64,000 bases of DNA from Kappaphycus alvarezii. Its lineage: Eukaryota > Rhodophyta > Florideophyceae > Gigartinales > Solieriaceae. The position numbers and the translations under genes are program-made. Below are positions 9,681-21,569 of the stretch, piece by piece (within the stretch, counting starts at the first letter, position 1; every line of letters begins with the position of its first letter). The DNA is taken from the NCBI GenBank assembly GCA_002205965.3, contig NADL03000750.1, forward strand, positions 496,001-560,000, read 5' to 3'. Under the pieces are notes generated by a model. The model was not told the origin of the DNA. It searched no databases and was given only the letters and a program-made list of their open reading frames with translations.

Positions 9681-10370
9681 ATAACTTGAACTGGGCAGCT
9701 ACGTTTGTAACCGGTTTCTTCTGACCCTTTGTTTCGACACACGGCTTGCAAAGACAGGTAGAGGCTTTGAGCGGAGCTTGAATGGATTATTGGAGTTTTT
9801 CCCTATTGCGAGCATTTTCTTTGTACCAATGCCCAGACGTGTTTATGAAAAGCCTTCTTCTGAGGAGAGATAATCTTTTTGTGAGAGTGAGAACGAAGAG
9901 ATACGACGTCCGGAGTGGTTGCAGTGGAGGTTATATCACCGCCTTCACCTTCAAACTCAATAGCGGAGTCGTCGATGAAACGGCACTTTGGGCGAAGCTG
10001 CGATTTCTCGGATAGAAGCGGGGCTTGAACAGAATCGTCGTCGGAGGTGAAATTGATACGGCGGACGACAGGGTCGCTTGGAAATATCTTGATTCCTCGA
10101 AGGAAGACGGAGCGGCAGATGAACTCTGGAGGAAGGACATTGCGAGGTTAGGCGAAGGCTGAGGAAGAAGCGTGAAAGATATAACGAAGCATGAGGTTTC
10201 AAGGGGTTTTGGAATTACTCTTGAAACTAGACACGGACTGTGAGACAAACCGAGGTATTTGACACAGAGACGAGGCGAGTAGCAACGAGTTGTCGGGCCC
10301 CAAAATGGACTTTGTTCAATGGTGCAGTGATGAAGAACGACGACGGAACGCAAACCCAACCAAGGTAGGT

Positions 10371-10435
10371 AGTGCAGAGACGACGGGCGTTAGACAGGCC
10401 ACAAGACCGAAGGTCAGTAGATAGTGCAGAGACGA
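10371..10435 (+). repeat. Direct repeat TAGTGCAGAGACGAC
   Basis: TAGTGCAGAGACGAC occurs at about 10,371 and again at about 10,421, 50 bp apart. A weaker GACACAGAGACGAGG lies near 10,261. Around it, 9,931-10,700 has minus-strand open frames of low-complexity composition, none recognisable. Confidence 0.5.
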
Positions 10436-10589
10436 CAAAGAAGTCAGATCAAAGCTTAGGCGCTTTCTTTTGGAGCTTCTGTGTTTTGCTCCTACACGGA
10501 GTGTAGGCTAGCCTCTACGTGGTTCGCGACGAACAAGAAGCGCAAAAATGACAAGTCGGTGTGCAGCTCTAGCGGCCTGGGCCCATAAC

Positions 10590-10725
10590 CTTATGGACAG
10601 AACGAGAGAGGGGGGGCGAAGGAGCCAAGCAGGAGTGAGGGAGAGAGCGGGAGAGTAGAAAAGAGAGAGAGTAGGGTAGAAATAGTGAGGGACCAAGAAG
10701 GAGAGAGAGAGAAGAAGTTGGTGAG
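10590..10725 (+). repeat. Purine-rich (GA)n tract
   Basis: About 135 bp of almost pure A/G on the plus strand, with GAGAGAGA runs and a G7 run. It is a polypurine/polypyrimidine low-complexity tract capable of unusual DNA structure; no gene is supported here. Confidence 0.7.
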
Positions 10726-11159
10726 GAACTTTACTCAGGTAGAAGATGGAGAGAGACCGGGGTTTCTATAGACTTCAAGGCGATTCGACTGATGCTTCTG
10801 TTGATCAAAGGAATTTTCCAGAAGAAATATAGACGACGGAGAGTGTCTAACCCTAAGCTTACAGCAATGTACAGTGCATAAACATAAGGGTCAAGTTCTA
10901 GGTTGAACGGCAAAGTATAGTAATAACTTTAAGCCTCATTGCGAGTTGTCAGCTGTTAGAAAAAAGGCAAAGAAGTAAAATTACACAAACATTTTGGACG
11001 AGGGTCGTGAAAGAAGCAAATAAATTGCCCTGTTTGAATTTCGATAGGAACTTTCCTGAAGTAAAACTCCTATAATCAACCACTTTCTGCTCAACCACAC
11101 AATCTGTCAGTTTAGCATCAATATGACCACCTTCTGTTAGTCCCTGACCGTTGATAGTT

Positions 11160-11584
11160 CACATAAGCCCGGAATTCCACCAGAGACCTGATCTGATGGC
11201 CAATATGGTAGTACATACGAGTAATACCGTAGTAGGAAGGACTGAGAAGCTTTCAGGAGTAGGTTGAATGTCATTTTGTTGAAGAATTGAAGGACTCAGA
11301 GGAAGTAGAGGAAACGGAGTATATTGAGGACGGCCTAGAGGCTGATGCAGGTGTAGAGGGATCCGAATATGAGGAACGCTTTGTAGGTCGGTGAGTTCCA
11401 TTGGTGTATAGCCCTAGGTAATTGCTGAGATTTCTGAGCGGAGAGTTAGGGTAAAAGAAGTATCCTCGACTCCTCTGATAAGGATCTTATGGAGTTTAAT
11501 GGTATCGAGGATAAATTTAAAGAGCTTGATATATCGTAGAACGCTATTTATCATAGCGGGTAATTTGCAGGGACTAAAATTGGG
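11160..11584 (-). pseudogene. Unidentified minus-strand ORF fragments
   Basis: A 55-codon open stretch (about 11,584-11,420) includes INSVLRYIKLFKFILDTIKL and LTLRSEISAIT before a TAG. After that stop the same frame continues with a proline/leucine-rich stretch (MELTDLQSVPHIRIPLHLH...). The composition is protein-like and the frame nearly continuous across the stop, but no family was recognised. Confidence 0.25.
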
Positions 11585-11987
11585 GTAAGGTATTTGTAGG
11601 GTTTTTTTGGCTCCGGTTCTGAGAAAAAACCTTTAGTAGTATATGTATACATTATCCCGGGAGTATCAACTGGCACTTCGTCGTTCTTAAGATTACTTGA
11701 GTGCATCTTGATATTTTTATTGTTTGTTGAGACTTTTTGCCTAAAGAAAGATGAAAAATCTGAGTAAATTGCTTCACATAGGAGATTTCGGGCAAGAATT
11801 AAAATATTATGGAAAGCAAGACCAAAATAGTTGGGAATTTGAAAATATGTTCCGGCTTTGGAATAGTTTCTTTTAGATTAGTCACTGAGCATGGTTTGTA
11901 GAAGTGTTGTCTCCTTCACACTCACTTATAGGCCCCTTGAAGTTTTTCGTTATCAACTACCGCTTCATTTTTCCATGACATATTCGG

Positions 11988-12043
11988 CATCACTTTTTTT
12001 CGCTGCAAATGCATCTGCGATAGGATAATTGATTCTTAGAATC
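11988..12043 (-). repeat. Short repeat, copy 2 (coding-like)
   Basis: Partner of 7,665-7,718: the words CACTTTTTTTCGCT and TTAGAAT are shared at equal spacing, and the minus-strand peptides are alike. Confidence 0.5.
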
Positions 12044-12095
12044 TCATAACAGCGGAATTATTCCTATCCCGTAACATTGAACTGGTCACAAAAAA

Positions 12096-12356
12096 TTGGT
12101 ATTGAGCATTATAACAACTTTCCTGATGCTAGTAAAATATGTGATACTGTTACACAGTCCTGCAATGGTAATATCTCGATCAATAAATTTTTTATGTACA
12201 AATTTACAACTAGATCGCGATAAAATATTACCTAGTATTACAAATGATAATATTGAGTCAGAAACGAAATTTGATTATGTTCGTGATCTACATAATCAAA
12301 TTTCACACCTTCTTACAGCACATAAGCATTCTCCTAGGGCTGAATACTACAGATAG
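12096..12356 (+). CDS. Hypothetical 86-codon ORF, unidentified
   Basis: The frame contains KILPSITNDNIESETKFDYV and a helical, charged C-terminal part (RDLHNQISHLLTAHKHSPRA). It could be a fragment of a retroelement polyprotein from an old insertion, but no catalytic motif is visible. Surrounded by AT-rich non-coding DNA. Confidence 0.2.
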   Translation: MVLSIITTFLMLVKYVILLHSPAMVISRSINFLCTNLQLDRDKILPSITNDNIESETKFDYVRDLHNQISHLLTAHKHSPRAEYYR

Positions 12357-12359
12357 ATG

Positions 12360-15300
12360 ATGTTAGCGATGGTAGCGCACAACTTGACCCAACGCTTAAG
12401 AGTAATCTTTTGTCAAAGAATACTGAAACGGGAATCCTTATTCTAATTGGGGTATTTCAAGACTATTTTGCTGCTGTAGACTATCTAGAAAAGTTCAATG
12501 GAAGTTTTTGGACACTGATTTGTCAATGATAAACTATGGGCGAGGATTCTAACATACCGAAAGGGCATAAATCGCGCCTTCCCAGAACGAAGCATTGACT
12601 GAGCCAATAAATCACACTCTCAGCGGGCTGATTTGCATTATACTTGAACACGCGTTTTTGTCTAAAGTATGAAAGCTGGAGTAGAAAATTCCCGTAGAAG
12701 AAACTTTGTGACACATTCAGCTTCTCATTGTTCTCTATACCAAAAAGCTAAACAAAATAATGCTTCAATAAAACTCAATAAGGTATATAAGAGGTTTAAT
12801 ATCGTCTCCTAATGAGAGTATTGCAATACCCATGAATCTATGAACTTATTGTGGAGCTATTGTCAAGTTCTACAGCAAAAAAAGTATAGAACTTCCACTA
12901 ACTAAAAAGTAACTGAAAGCGCAGATAAGAAACAGGCCACATTATAGGTGAACACCAAGCAGTATGCCTACTATTATATGTTGTTTCCTCCTTGTGATTC
13001 CATGCCATAATGGTACTACTAAAAGGGTTTTACTTTCTTATTGGCATATTTCTCGCACTGTGATGATATGTTAATCCTCAAAAAGCTCATCAATACCACT
13101 GGGGCCTGTCACAGGTCCCATTCAACAGAATTACAGAACGCAAATGAGTTATATTTTTTGTTATCTAGTCACTTTTAGAGCGATTATATGACAACTAAGG
13201 TATCACCCAAATAAAAGCTGTGCGCCAAATTTTTTTGTCATTGATCGTTAATGTCCTATTTGGCCCATATGAAATCGTAGAGCCATTAGTTTCTTCAAAT
13301 ATTGTAGATATTTAAGTGCAGTACAGCTTCGCAGGGTGAATTTTAGATTTTATATTTCGAGGCCTCAAAAACATAAATATTAAACACAGAATATTTTCTC
13401 CAGTCTTCCTCTCCCACAATGGAAGAGGTGTACCTTTCCATAAGATTACTATAATTAAATGTTCTCTTCTGTTTTCAACCTCCAAATGAAAAGCAGGCTA
13501 AACCATCAAGAGATTTCTTAATTCTGAGCTTGGGGATCGGTTATCAAATCCCTTGAGTCCAGTGCTACTTTGATATAGTGGTGCTCCAAATAGGCCATTT
13601 ATCACTACAGAAGGGGCTCAAATCCCTTACTTGGCTGGTATTTTTGCACCTTTTACGTCGCTATGAATTTATAATTTAAACTTTTTAGGTGTTATTTGCC
13701 TTTTTACTCAATTATTTGAAGCCACTTGCTTTGAAAATGAAATATTGGTCCAACGGTTTGAAAATGACAAGCCAAGCCATCTTATTGATGCAAGTTTCCG
13801 GCTTGTGGTTTATTCGTTTAAAAATACTAATCCGAACCCAAAATGAATTCAATGACGCGACCTCAAATGTTTAAGAATTTCCAATACAATGTCATCGACG
13901 CAATAGAGTGTCCATGAAACTAAAATACACCAAAAATTGTATCTAGCATTCGTTCAGATGTCCTTCTGCAGTTTTCAAAAAAATGTAAAATTAATCTGGT
14001 GAAAAATTGAAATAATGGCGAAAAGATGGCGAAAATTTGACTATAAACTATTCACTATGTTCTCTTCAGCAAAATATGAAAATAAAGAGAACTATAACGA
14101 GAAAGCGAATGGTCATAGACGAAGAGAAAGAGTAGTACACAAGTTGATGACTTGAACAATGAACTGTCACCTCCCAAATTGTTTAGAAAAACAATTAGCC
14201 AGAAGACTCTGGGATTATACTATGAATCCACAGGCAGTGAAAAACCATCTTCTGCATCCTAACTTCGTCGTCCGGTCGGGCCACTAGCACTTTAGTGATG
14301 AATGCAACAAAAAAGAGAGACTGAGCTGCGAAATGAGCATTTCTTCTTGCGTGGCAACCTAACGAAGTACAAGAAAAACTTGTTTTGGGGAAAGCGCATT
14401 CCGTACTCTCTTTTACAGACTTAAATAAGCCCCTGTGTCTCTATACGAACAATCTTACCCAATTGCATCTGTTGCGCTTCGTTGAAGCCCTTGTCAATTT
14501 ACTGCCTCACTTAAGCGTACAGCTTTAGCTTTTAGTTTCCTAGCATACGTCTTGTCCAAACAGGTCTCTTTAACCTTTTTGGCAAAAAAGCCTAAAAATA
14601 AGCTATTTCAGATCTCTTGTACTCCACAATCAACTTCCTGTGATTTGTTTACCGTAACCTTTTTTATATGTGGTTAATTTCCAAAACGCCGCCGATACAT
14701 ATCAGCTCTTTTGGGGAGAAATTTCTCATTTCATTTAACTATAATTCTCGTACTATTCTAATCAACAATGTGCCAACATTTAGTCAATGTGTTCATCTCA
14801 TCACTATGGTAAAGGAAAAGATATATATATATATTTTGAAATTTGATTGAATAGTATCATGAAATGATCCAAAAAACCAAAATATTTAGCTCTTTGATCA
14901 TATTTTAAATATCGATCACTCATGAGATGTTGAAATTCTTTGCGAAAAAGCCTGAGTATGTAAATCCCCCCTACGTCCGAAATGAACCTTTTTATCGATC
15001 CTTTTCCATCTACTGCTGGCCTACTACCGATGAAACCCATCCATTTTCGTTCAGAGCTCTTCTATTCACCGCATCATATTCATGGCATGCTTTCACACCA
15101 TTTTGAAGTTTCTGCATTTATTTCAAAAAAGGCTCGATCTTTGAAATTATCTTTGTAGGCAAATAAAGCCGTAAAACACACAGAATTGAGACTTATTCGC
15201 ATGTAGAGTAAATATGGCGACGCTGCAGTGATTTACTCCCCAGAACATGAGAACGGAAACAAATTTTACGGTCACAGTCCCCTCTTGGCTTTGACTCGCA

Positions 15301-15815
15301 TTACTAATCGCAATTTTAAACAGCAGTATCTACGGAAGTATTTTCTGCTCTCATTTTATTTTTATTTTTCATAAGACACCCGGATGTTTTTTCGTGTGCG
15401 CCAGTAAATGAAATATTTTCTCAATCCATTCGGACTGCGAATACACCGCGTAGATCTGCATGTTTTCAGATAAATTTACTGCTAGCGCAATGTAGTTCCC
15501 TGCTTTCACTGACATTGATATTTCGTGACATTTCTTCGCTGAATTTTTTCTGAATCTGCTCTATATATCAAAAATCGACTGCCGAAAATTTCATCTTTTA
15601 GGACTAGTTATGCAAGATTCCAGTAAAAACATTTTGTCCTGGCACCAAGATTCATCAAAGCTCCCTTTTTTGATGAGCTAAGCTCTTCCACGAAGATTTT
15701 CTCGTCGCCAAATTTCATCCTTCACGAAATAATTCAGCGCTTTCGAACTTCTTCATGTTTCCCAATCTGAAAATATAAAGTCAGCCTGGATGGCATTCAG
15801 AGAATCAACTGCTTC
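12360..15815. other. AT-rich DNA, nothing recognised
   Basis: About 3.4 kb with only short open frames (for example 14,804-15,040 minus) and no motif I can support. Contains a small ATATAT run near 14,820. Confidence 0.5.
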
Positions 15816-15824
15816 AGAACGGAG

Positions 15825-15960
15825 ATGATGCAGGCAACAAACGTGCTACCGAAGTATAGCTGTGGAGAAAAGAAGAGATGAGAAAGCTCGGAGGTTAAAG
15901 AGGCTCCTAATAATTATCGAAGGGGTAAGGTCCTCTACCTATTCTCTGTGATTAATATGA
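15825..15960 (-). repeat. Possible diverged piece of the LTR-like unit
   Basis: The word CAACAAACGTGCTACCGAAG, then GTATAGCTG, matches GACAAACGTGCTACCGTGG and the sequence after it at 25,930 and 59,983. Similarity then fades, with a weaker block around GGTCCTCTACCTATTCT. On the minus strand it would be the 3' end of a third LTR-like unit. The evidence is short. Confidence 0.4.
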
Positions 15961-16072
15961 AAGAAAAGACTTTTTGGTCAGAATCGTACTTTCAGTTTCT
16001 TCTTCATCTACTGCACTTGTGTTTGTCTACTAAATTTTCTTAACCTACTAAAAGAACAGGATTAACTCTTCT

Positions 16073-16336
16073 ATGCAGGCTTTTTGTGATACCATAAACT
16101 CTCTAACGAATATAATTAATGAAAAAACACTCAAAAGAAAGGTTTGGACGAGAATGTCTAGAAGAAAGATATTTCTTCGAGGTAAATATCCAGGAGTCAT
16201 TCTCAGGTTCCCAAGTTACCAGCCAAGAGTGAAAAGTAAGAGGGCATACATAGAATTTTCAGTATCTAATTTGGTATATTTAAGAGAGCCGAAATTCACT
16301 GATACCATTTACTGCCAGGGTGTCATAAATTATTAA
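16073..16336 (+). CDS. Hypothetical ORF of 87 codons, unidentified
   Basis: A basic peptide (for example RKVWTRMSRRKIFLRGKYPG) in AT-rich surroundings. No domain recognised; may be chance. Confidence 0.12.
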   Translation: MQAFCDTINSLTNIINEKTLKRKVWTRMSRRKIFLRGKYPGVILRFPSYQPRVKSKRAYIEFSVSNLVYLREPKFTDTIYCQGVINY

Positions 16337-16339
16337 AAA

Positions 16340-17690
16340 CATTGAACTTATCACACTCAATGTAATTAATAATATCTTGCAAGTTCAGAAAAACGACGTA
16401 TCCTTGGTTTCCCGTGCTGAACTTCCGGTATAAACATTTCAATGCACATAAAGTCCGCATGTTAAACACAAACATCCCGCCTCTTCATGGCTGTAACCTA
16501 ATTTTCCTAAAGTTGTACACTGATTTCTCGTTGTCGTTCTACTGTCCTTTCCACTGAAGTCCGTTGCTTATTTCTTAAATATATGGCATTTCAAACACCT
16601 CGGATGAGATTTATTACCAATGCGATGTTTCCAAAAGTATTTAATTGTCAGAAATTGTACATTTTGGTGTTTCAGGGGTTTCACGGGTTCTTCTTCTTAT
16701 TATTATTATCAGTATAATAATACTAATATTATCAGTGCGAGGTAAAATATACTTCTTTTCAGTGAAAGTTATGTTTATTTGAACATTTTATAATATATGT
16801 GATATGCAAACGTATCTGGAAGATGTCAGGTAAATAGATATACGAAAGAGAAGAAGACACGAGTCAAAAAAAATGACTACTTGCATGAGAGATGGAATCC
16901 TGGTAGCGCCTGAATACATATGAACATGCTCATAATGAAAATAAGAAACTACTTGTGCATTGTGTGAGGTCTTGGCGATATCAGAGAGCCAAAAGTATTT
17001 TTCTCCAGTTGTGTGCTGTTAATGATTATGAAGGAGAGTTAAAGATGAAGATGAGAGAAAAAAATATCTCGATGGCCACTTTTTAACTTTTTTGCTGTGT
17101 ACTTTTGCCCGCAGGGGTCTTCTTATGTGCATGCGGAGTCATTCATTGAGGTTTTCGGCCCTCTGATAGCCCTCCCGAGTGTTCAATACTTCATCAGCTG
17201 TATTTTCTTCTTTTCTTGCGTTTACATTGTGGTGAGCTTAGTGTGATTTTATCATACCACGTACGATACTAATCGATATTCCACATCCGGGGGGGTATTT
17301 TTACCATCCAATATAAAAATCTTAATATGTCTTGAGAAATAGGGAATCTGGACGCATAAAATTCAGATAGGTTGCAAAAGGGCCCAAAGGAGCTACATCT
17401 TAACATCTTCCGAAAATAATTATCCAACATTTCCTTGAAATGTGAACCTCCCTCTACATATTTTACCTTTTAGACGTCTTAGAGAACATAAATTCTACTC
17501 ATAGTCGGTATTTGACATAAGTAATGAATGGGCTGTTCAACTTACCTAAGAATAGGTAGATTTATTGTAGGAATACATAGCGATATGGAGCTCTTAATAA
17601 TCAATATTAAGTATCTAAATCCATTCATAGATTATAAATAAATATAATTGATTGTTGCAAATATATATGCGTGGTATCAAATTATTCTGG
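16340..17690. other. AT-rich DNA, nothing recognised
   Basis: No coding signal. A small interrupted TTC/TTA trinucleotide run (TTCTTCTTATTATTATTATC) is near 16,690. Confidence 0.5.
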
Positions 17691-17999
17691 TCCTGGATGT
17701 TACGTGTTGATATAGCATACGTAAATAGCCCTTCTTGATCTCTTCCGTGAACTCGGACAGAGCTTGCAGTGCAGTTTTTTCTCCTCTGTGATAGTGTTTA
17801 GTGGAGCACTTTTCCTGGAAGGCTTGAAACTTCATATCTTGCTGCATAGCTTCTAAATGGACAACAAGAACTTTTGAGAAGTTTACAATGTTCTAAGCTT
17901 GGTGACTCGGACTTTAGTTTTTTTGGCTTTCATGCCCCTTGGTTTGATCTAAAATTTTATCTGGCCCGAAACTCCACACCTTATCACTTTTCTATAGAC

Positions 18000-18720
18000 C
18001 AAAATGGGTGTCACTTTTCCATTTATGTTTGTAGTTTTTTGTACATATTTTCGAGTGGTGATCGACCAATTACACCCTTCCTTATTCAATAACTATATCA
18101 TACATTTGCTAAAGCATTATCTAAATCGATTTATCGCTCTTCCATAGTTTCAGCTACCGCCTGTTTAATTATGCCTACCATTTTATCATATATGTCGTTG
18201 TACTGTAATTTGTACGGTAAACGAGAACCTCCATCTATTGAATATATTTTCCTCTCCCAAGGTGAAGAAACTTCATTGCATTGAAACAGAAATCGCTACA
18301 TGATATTATAATTTTCCTTTAGGTGGCTTATTTATTTCTGGATGTACAAAAACAATAACCAAATCTGAAGTACCCTTTTTGACTGTGTCTAATAATGTTC
18401 AACCAATAGGCTGCTCAACTTTTATGGTACGATATTTATTTCTGGAAAAATGCGCTCTAAGGTACCAGGAAAGTCAACTTAAAATGTCTCAGTAAGGGCC
18501 GAAACTGGGTGCTTATTGTAATCTGCATTTTTTGTATTGAGGTGAACTTTTCACAAGCCTCACAGTTTTTCATGAAGTTGGGAACATCCTTTTCATGTTT
18601 GGTCACACAAATTATCCCATGTTGAATTGATTCAATGTTCAGAGATCACATAGATCAAGCTAAATATACAACTGTCTCCAGATGTTAATATTCTTTCAAA
18701 GAAGCTAATAATTGGAGACT
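18000..18720 (-). pseudogene. gypsy integrase (G1)
   Basis: DVPNFMKNCEACEKF (about 18,585-18,545) is the CxxC half of the integrase zinc finger. HFKLTFLVP fits the first core motif ('f..DfvGPlP') with Asp lost. Further on, VIVFVHPEINKPP and KMVGIIKQAVAE resemble 'f...I....G.P' and 'G.vE..n..lk..l', with several stops. The downstream tail to about 17,700 (KFQAFQEKCSTKHYHRGEKT) looks like the C-terminal region. Confidence 0.5.
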
Positions 18721-18919
18721 TGCTTTAATGAGCTGAAAATGCTTTCCGTTCTACTTAAATAAAAGAAGTTTTGGTTCGTATACACCTATTTTGTATTTCT
18801 TTTATCCAAAAAATTTAAACTTGAAATTCTTCAAAGAATTGAATGGTCTCTTTTATTCTGGCCTCAAAGGTTTCATAACGCAAAACATGGCATCTGAAAA
18901 ACTTCGGCGAGATTTCAGA

Positions 18920-19444
18920 TTAAGAAAATACGCGGAATTGATAGATGTACGACACATGATAAGTAAAAAATGGAAGATTACTGCACCTAGGTCTGTAAGA
19001 GATTTGAATCTGGTAATTTGCTAAAATTTGCAGCCAAATGGCCGGCAGTTGAAGTGCGCTTTTCTTCTCAGATGCTGATCGTAGCGCATGATGTTCATTT
19101 ATGACCAAAACGTTTTCGAGTAATTGCAGACAGAAGCGAAAGCTTTCGCTGTAGATGGTGGGGCCAATTTTCATTCTACCAGATAGATTTTTTCCTTTGA
19201 GTATCATTTAAAGTTCGAATTGCGTATTTAACGTAAAGAAGCCGCTCTTTCCAGCTATCTTGGTAGAAGAACTCACAGGATCTATCAGGTGCATCCGTTT
19301 CCACCACAATTTTTCCTTGATTCCTGGATAGATAACTAAGAATTCCGCATATCGTTTTGTTCTGCTCAACGAATGAGATTTTTGACTTTTTTCAGGACAA
19401 GTTCCGATTTTCTTTGTTGAAGCGTGTAACGGTGCGGCAATCAA
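18920..19444 (-). pseudogene. gypsy RT thumb and RNase H (G1)
   Basis: IAAPLHASTKK (just below 19,444) is the 'IA.PL..LtKK' motif at the end of gypsy RT. In the next open frame YSESFRFCLQ, INEHHALRSAS and ALQLPAIWLQILANYQIQIS then YRPR correspond to 'E...A......R..L', 'tDH.aL' and 'RW...L..Y.f.i.yrpG'. The Asp of the DH pair is changed to Glu-His. Confidence 0.6.
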
Positions 19445-19559
19445 TGCGAAACTTTCGCTGAAAATCTTGGGTTATAGGCCAGACCAAGGGAGCTTCGAGA
19501 TTTCGTCTTCGAATAGGTTTTTGTGTCCACCATATTTTTTCGTTTTTCTTTCTTTATAG

Positions 19560-19990
19560 AACTCGACTACTTTTTGATCTGCGACTTGAACTAGAAGCTT
19601 TATTTAATCTTGTGAAAGACTTATTTGCTCATTCCTCCCTTTATTTTTTAGCTTCACTCCGATATTATTTCAATTAGAGTCTTTTCACCCTATACGCGCT
19701 CATCATTTTTTGGTAATATCCAAAAAAATCAATATAATTCCTCGCAATATACATACTTCTGAAAATTGGTTTCACTCTTTCTTACGTAGCAAGTCAATTC
19801 ATGATAATGAGCGGCATCACATCGAATCTCACTGTAAAATATTACCAGTGATAAATGTTTTGACCCCACATTTTTCATCAGGAGGAATCATGTGATGTCC
19901 TTTGTACAGGTCAATTGATGTAAACAACTTCCTTCTTTCAATTATTCGGATAGTTTCTCTATGGCCGAAATCAAAAACCAATCCAATAAA
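19560..19990 (-). pseudogene. gypsy reverse transcriptase fragment (G1)
   Basis: KLFTSIDLYKGHHMIPPDEK (about 19,930-19,870) is the 'kyFs.iDL..GYhQip' palm motif with the first catalytic Asp. KTFITGN follows ('KTAFit'). The YxDD position reads LIFLDITK (about 19,735-19,710), so the catalytic pair is degraded. Shifts and stops occur between the motifs. Confidence 0.65.
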
Positions 19991-20401
19991 TTCACTTGAT
20001 TTAAGTGTAGTTTATCGTCTAAAAATATAAAATATACAATCTTTTTGTTCAACCACTGCAGAAAATTATCTCAATTACTCAACTGGTCAGAAACTGTATT
20101 AACCAGCAAAAATGAAACATTTCCAGAAATAAATTACTCATGCACTGGCAGTTGAACTCCGAGCTTATTGTAAACTATTTTAATATCTGAGAGCTCAATA
20201 GAGTGAGAGACCGGTATAATTTCTTGTACTAAATCGGAAGAAATACAGGCAATGGCTAATAAATATGAAAGCAGGACAGATATTTTAAAGATAAATTTGA
20301 GGGTATTGATCGCACTTATTCTTGAATGACCAAAATGTTTCGATAATTTCTCTATACTCTCTGTTATTCTTCTTTTTACCTATTGCACAGACCTAAACCC
20401 G

Positions 20402-21565
20402 TTGCATCTACACTTTCAAATTCGACACCCGCTGAAATTTGTTTACTCTGATAATTACCATCTTTTGACAACAATATTTCAACTCCCGATGCGAAGATAC
20501 ACGCGTATTACAGAACTGACTGTGGAAAGTTTGGGGGCACAACTGAGGAAAATGTCAAAATTCTATCAACCAGTACAACCATTACTGAGACATGATAAGT
20601 TTATATCTCACGGATAAGACCAAGTTTGTCCAACATATGCCTCGAGATAATTCACTTAGATCTTATTATTCGGACTTAGTCAGTATAAAGGACTGGCCTA
20701 CCATGGTAAATGGATTGCAACGACGTTTCAGCAGAATGTCTGGGATAGCTCATATAGAAGAAGAGGTTCGAGACTAAAAATACGACAATTTATACAAGAT
20801 GATGTGAATGATGGTGTTTCACTTCAGCGACTCGCTCGTCGCATTGAAGACTTGGTCCCACAATTCTCTGATGGTCTTAATGACCACCGTTACGAGCAGA
20901 GAGTATTGTACCAAGCAGCTCGTCTAAGAGACTGGGCCGATGCTCCTATTTCTAATAATCCTCAAAACGCTCTGACATGCAGCAGGTTTCTTCATGATCT
21001 TGTACCCGCTGAAATCTTATATAGATCAAAGCATATGCTCCGAGGAGGGGAAACAGTGAAGCCATCACTACTAACCAGAATAGCAGATACACCCCAACAG
21101 CGCACACTAACTCATCCTACCTTTTTTAAAACTTGCTGTACATCTTTTTGCTACAAATTGGTTCCAAAAACAAGCACGACACGGAAGTGACCCCAAGCTT
21201 GGCGACAACGCGACCCCAACCCAAAGAAGTACAACAAATGTTTTAACTGTGGAAGCGATAATCATGTGGAGCGTCGTTGCAGCAAACCCCAAGATGACAA
21301 TCTCATTTTGCAGAACAGGATCAAATTCTTACTTCAAAAGAGAACATCTAATAACCAAGTGGTCATACTCACAATTATGCTCTCCAAAGCATCCAAAACA
21401 AACAATATTGTATCTGACAACTTGTGTAATATCATGAATACGCACCTATGCTATAGTAACAACTTCGAAAACCTCAATGTTGGTCATAAAACTGTTTCTT
21501 TCTCAGGTGTATATCTTCTGCACAAGTCACGCTTTCAGAGCTACCACTATATCCTCAAGACATGA
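20402..21565 (+). pseudogene. copia gag with CCHC zinc knuckle (C2, disrupted)
   Basis: A series of overlapping open frames (20,402-20,617; 20,592-20,777; 20,804-21,190; 21,266-21,565) reads as one broken gag. The middle part is helical and charged (LQRLARRIEDLVPQFSDGLN). After a shift comes KCFNCGSDNHVERRCSK: Cys-x2-Cys-x4-His-x4-Cys is perfect at 21,239-21,280. The knuckle would bind element RNA in the particle. Confidence 0.7.
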
Positions 21566-21569
21566 TGTT

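Larger units (their letters stand above)
17700..20000 (-). mobile_element. Ty3/gypsy relic G1 (AT-rich)
   Basis: On the minus strand, RT (about 19,990-19,560), RNase H (about 19,440-18,920) and integrase (about 18,720-18,000) follow in gypsy order. Each is recognised by motifs in several frames. Codons are strongly AT-biased compared with the GC-rich gypsy G2 at the right end, so G1 is either old or from another lineage. No LTRs were identified. Confidence 0.65.
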
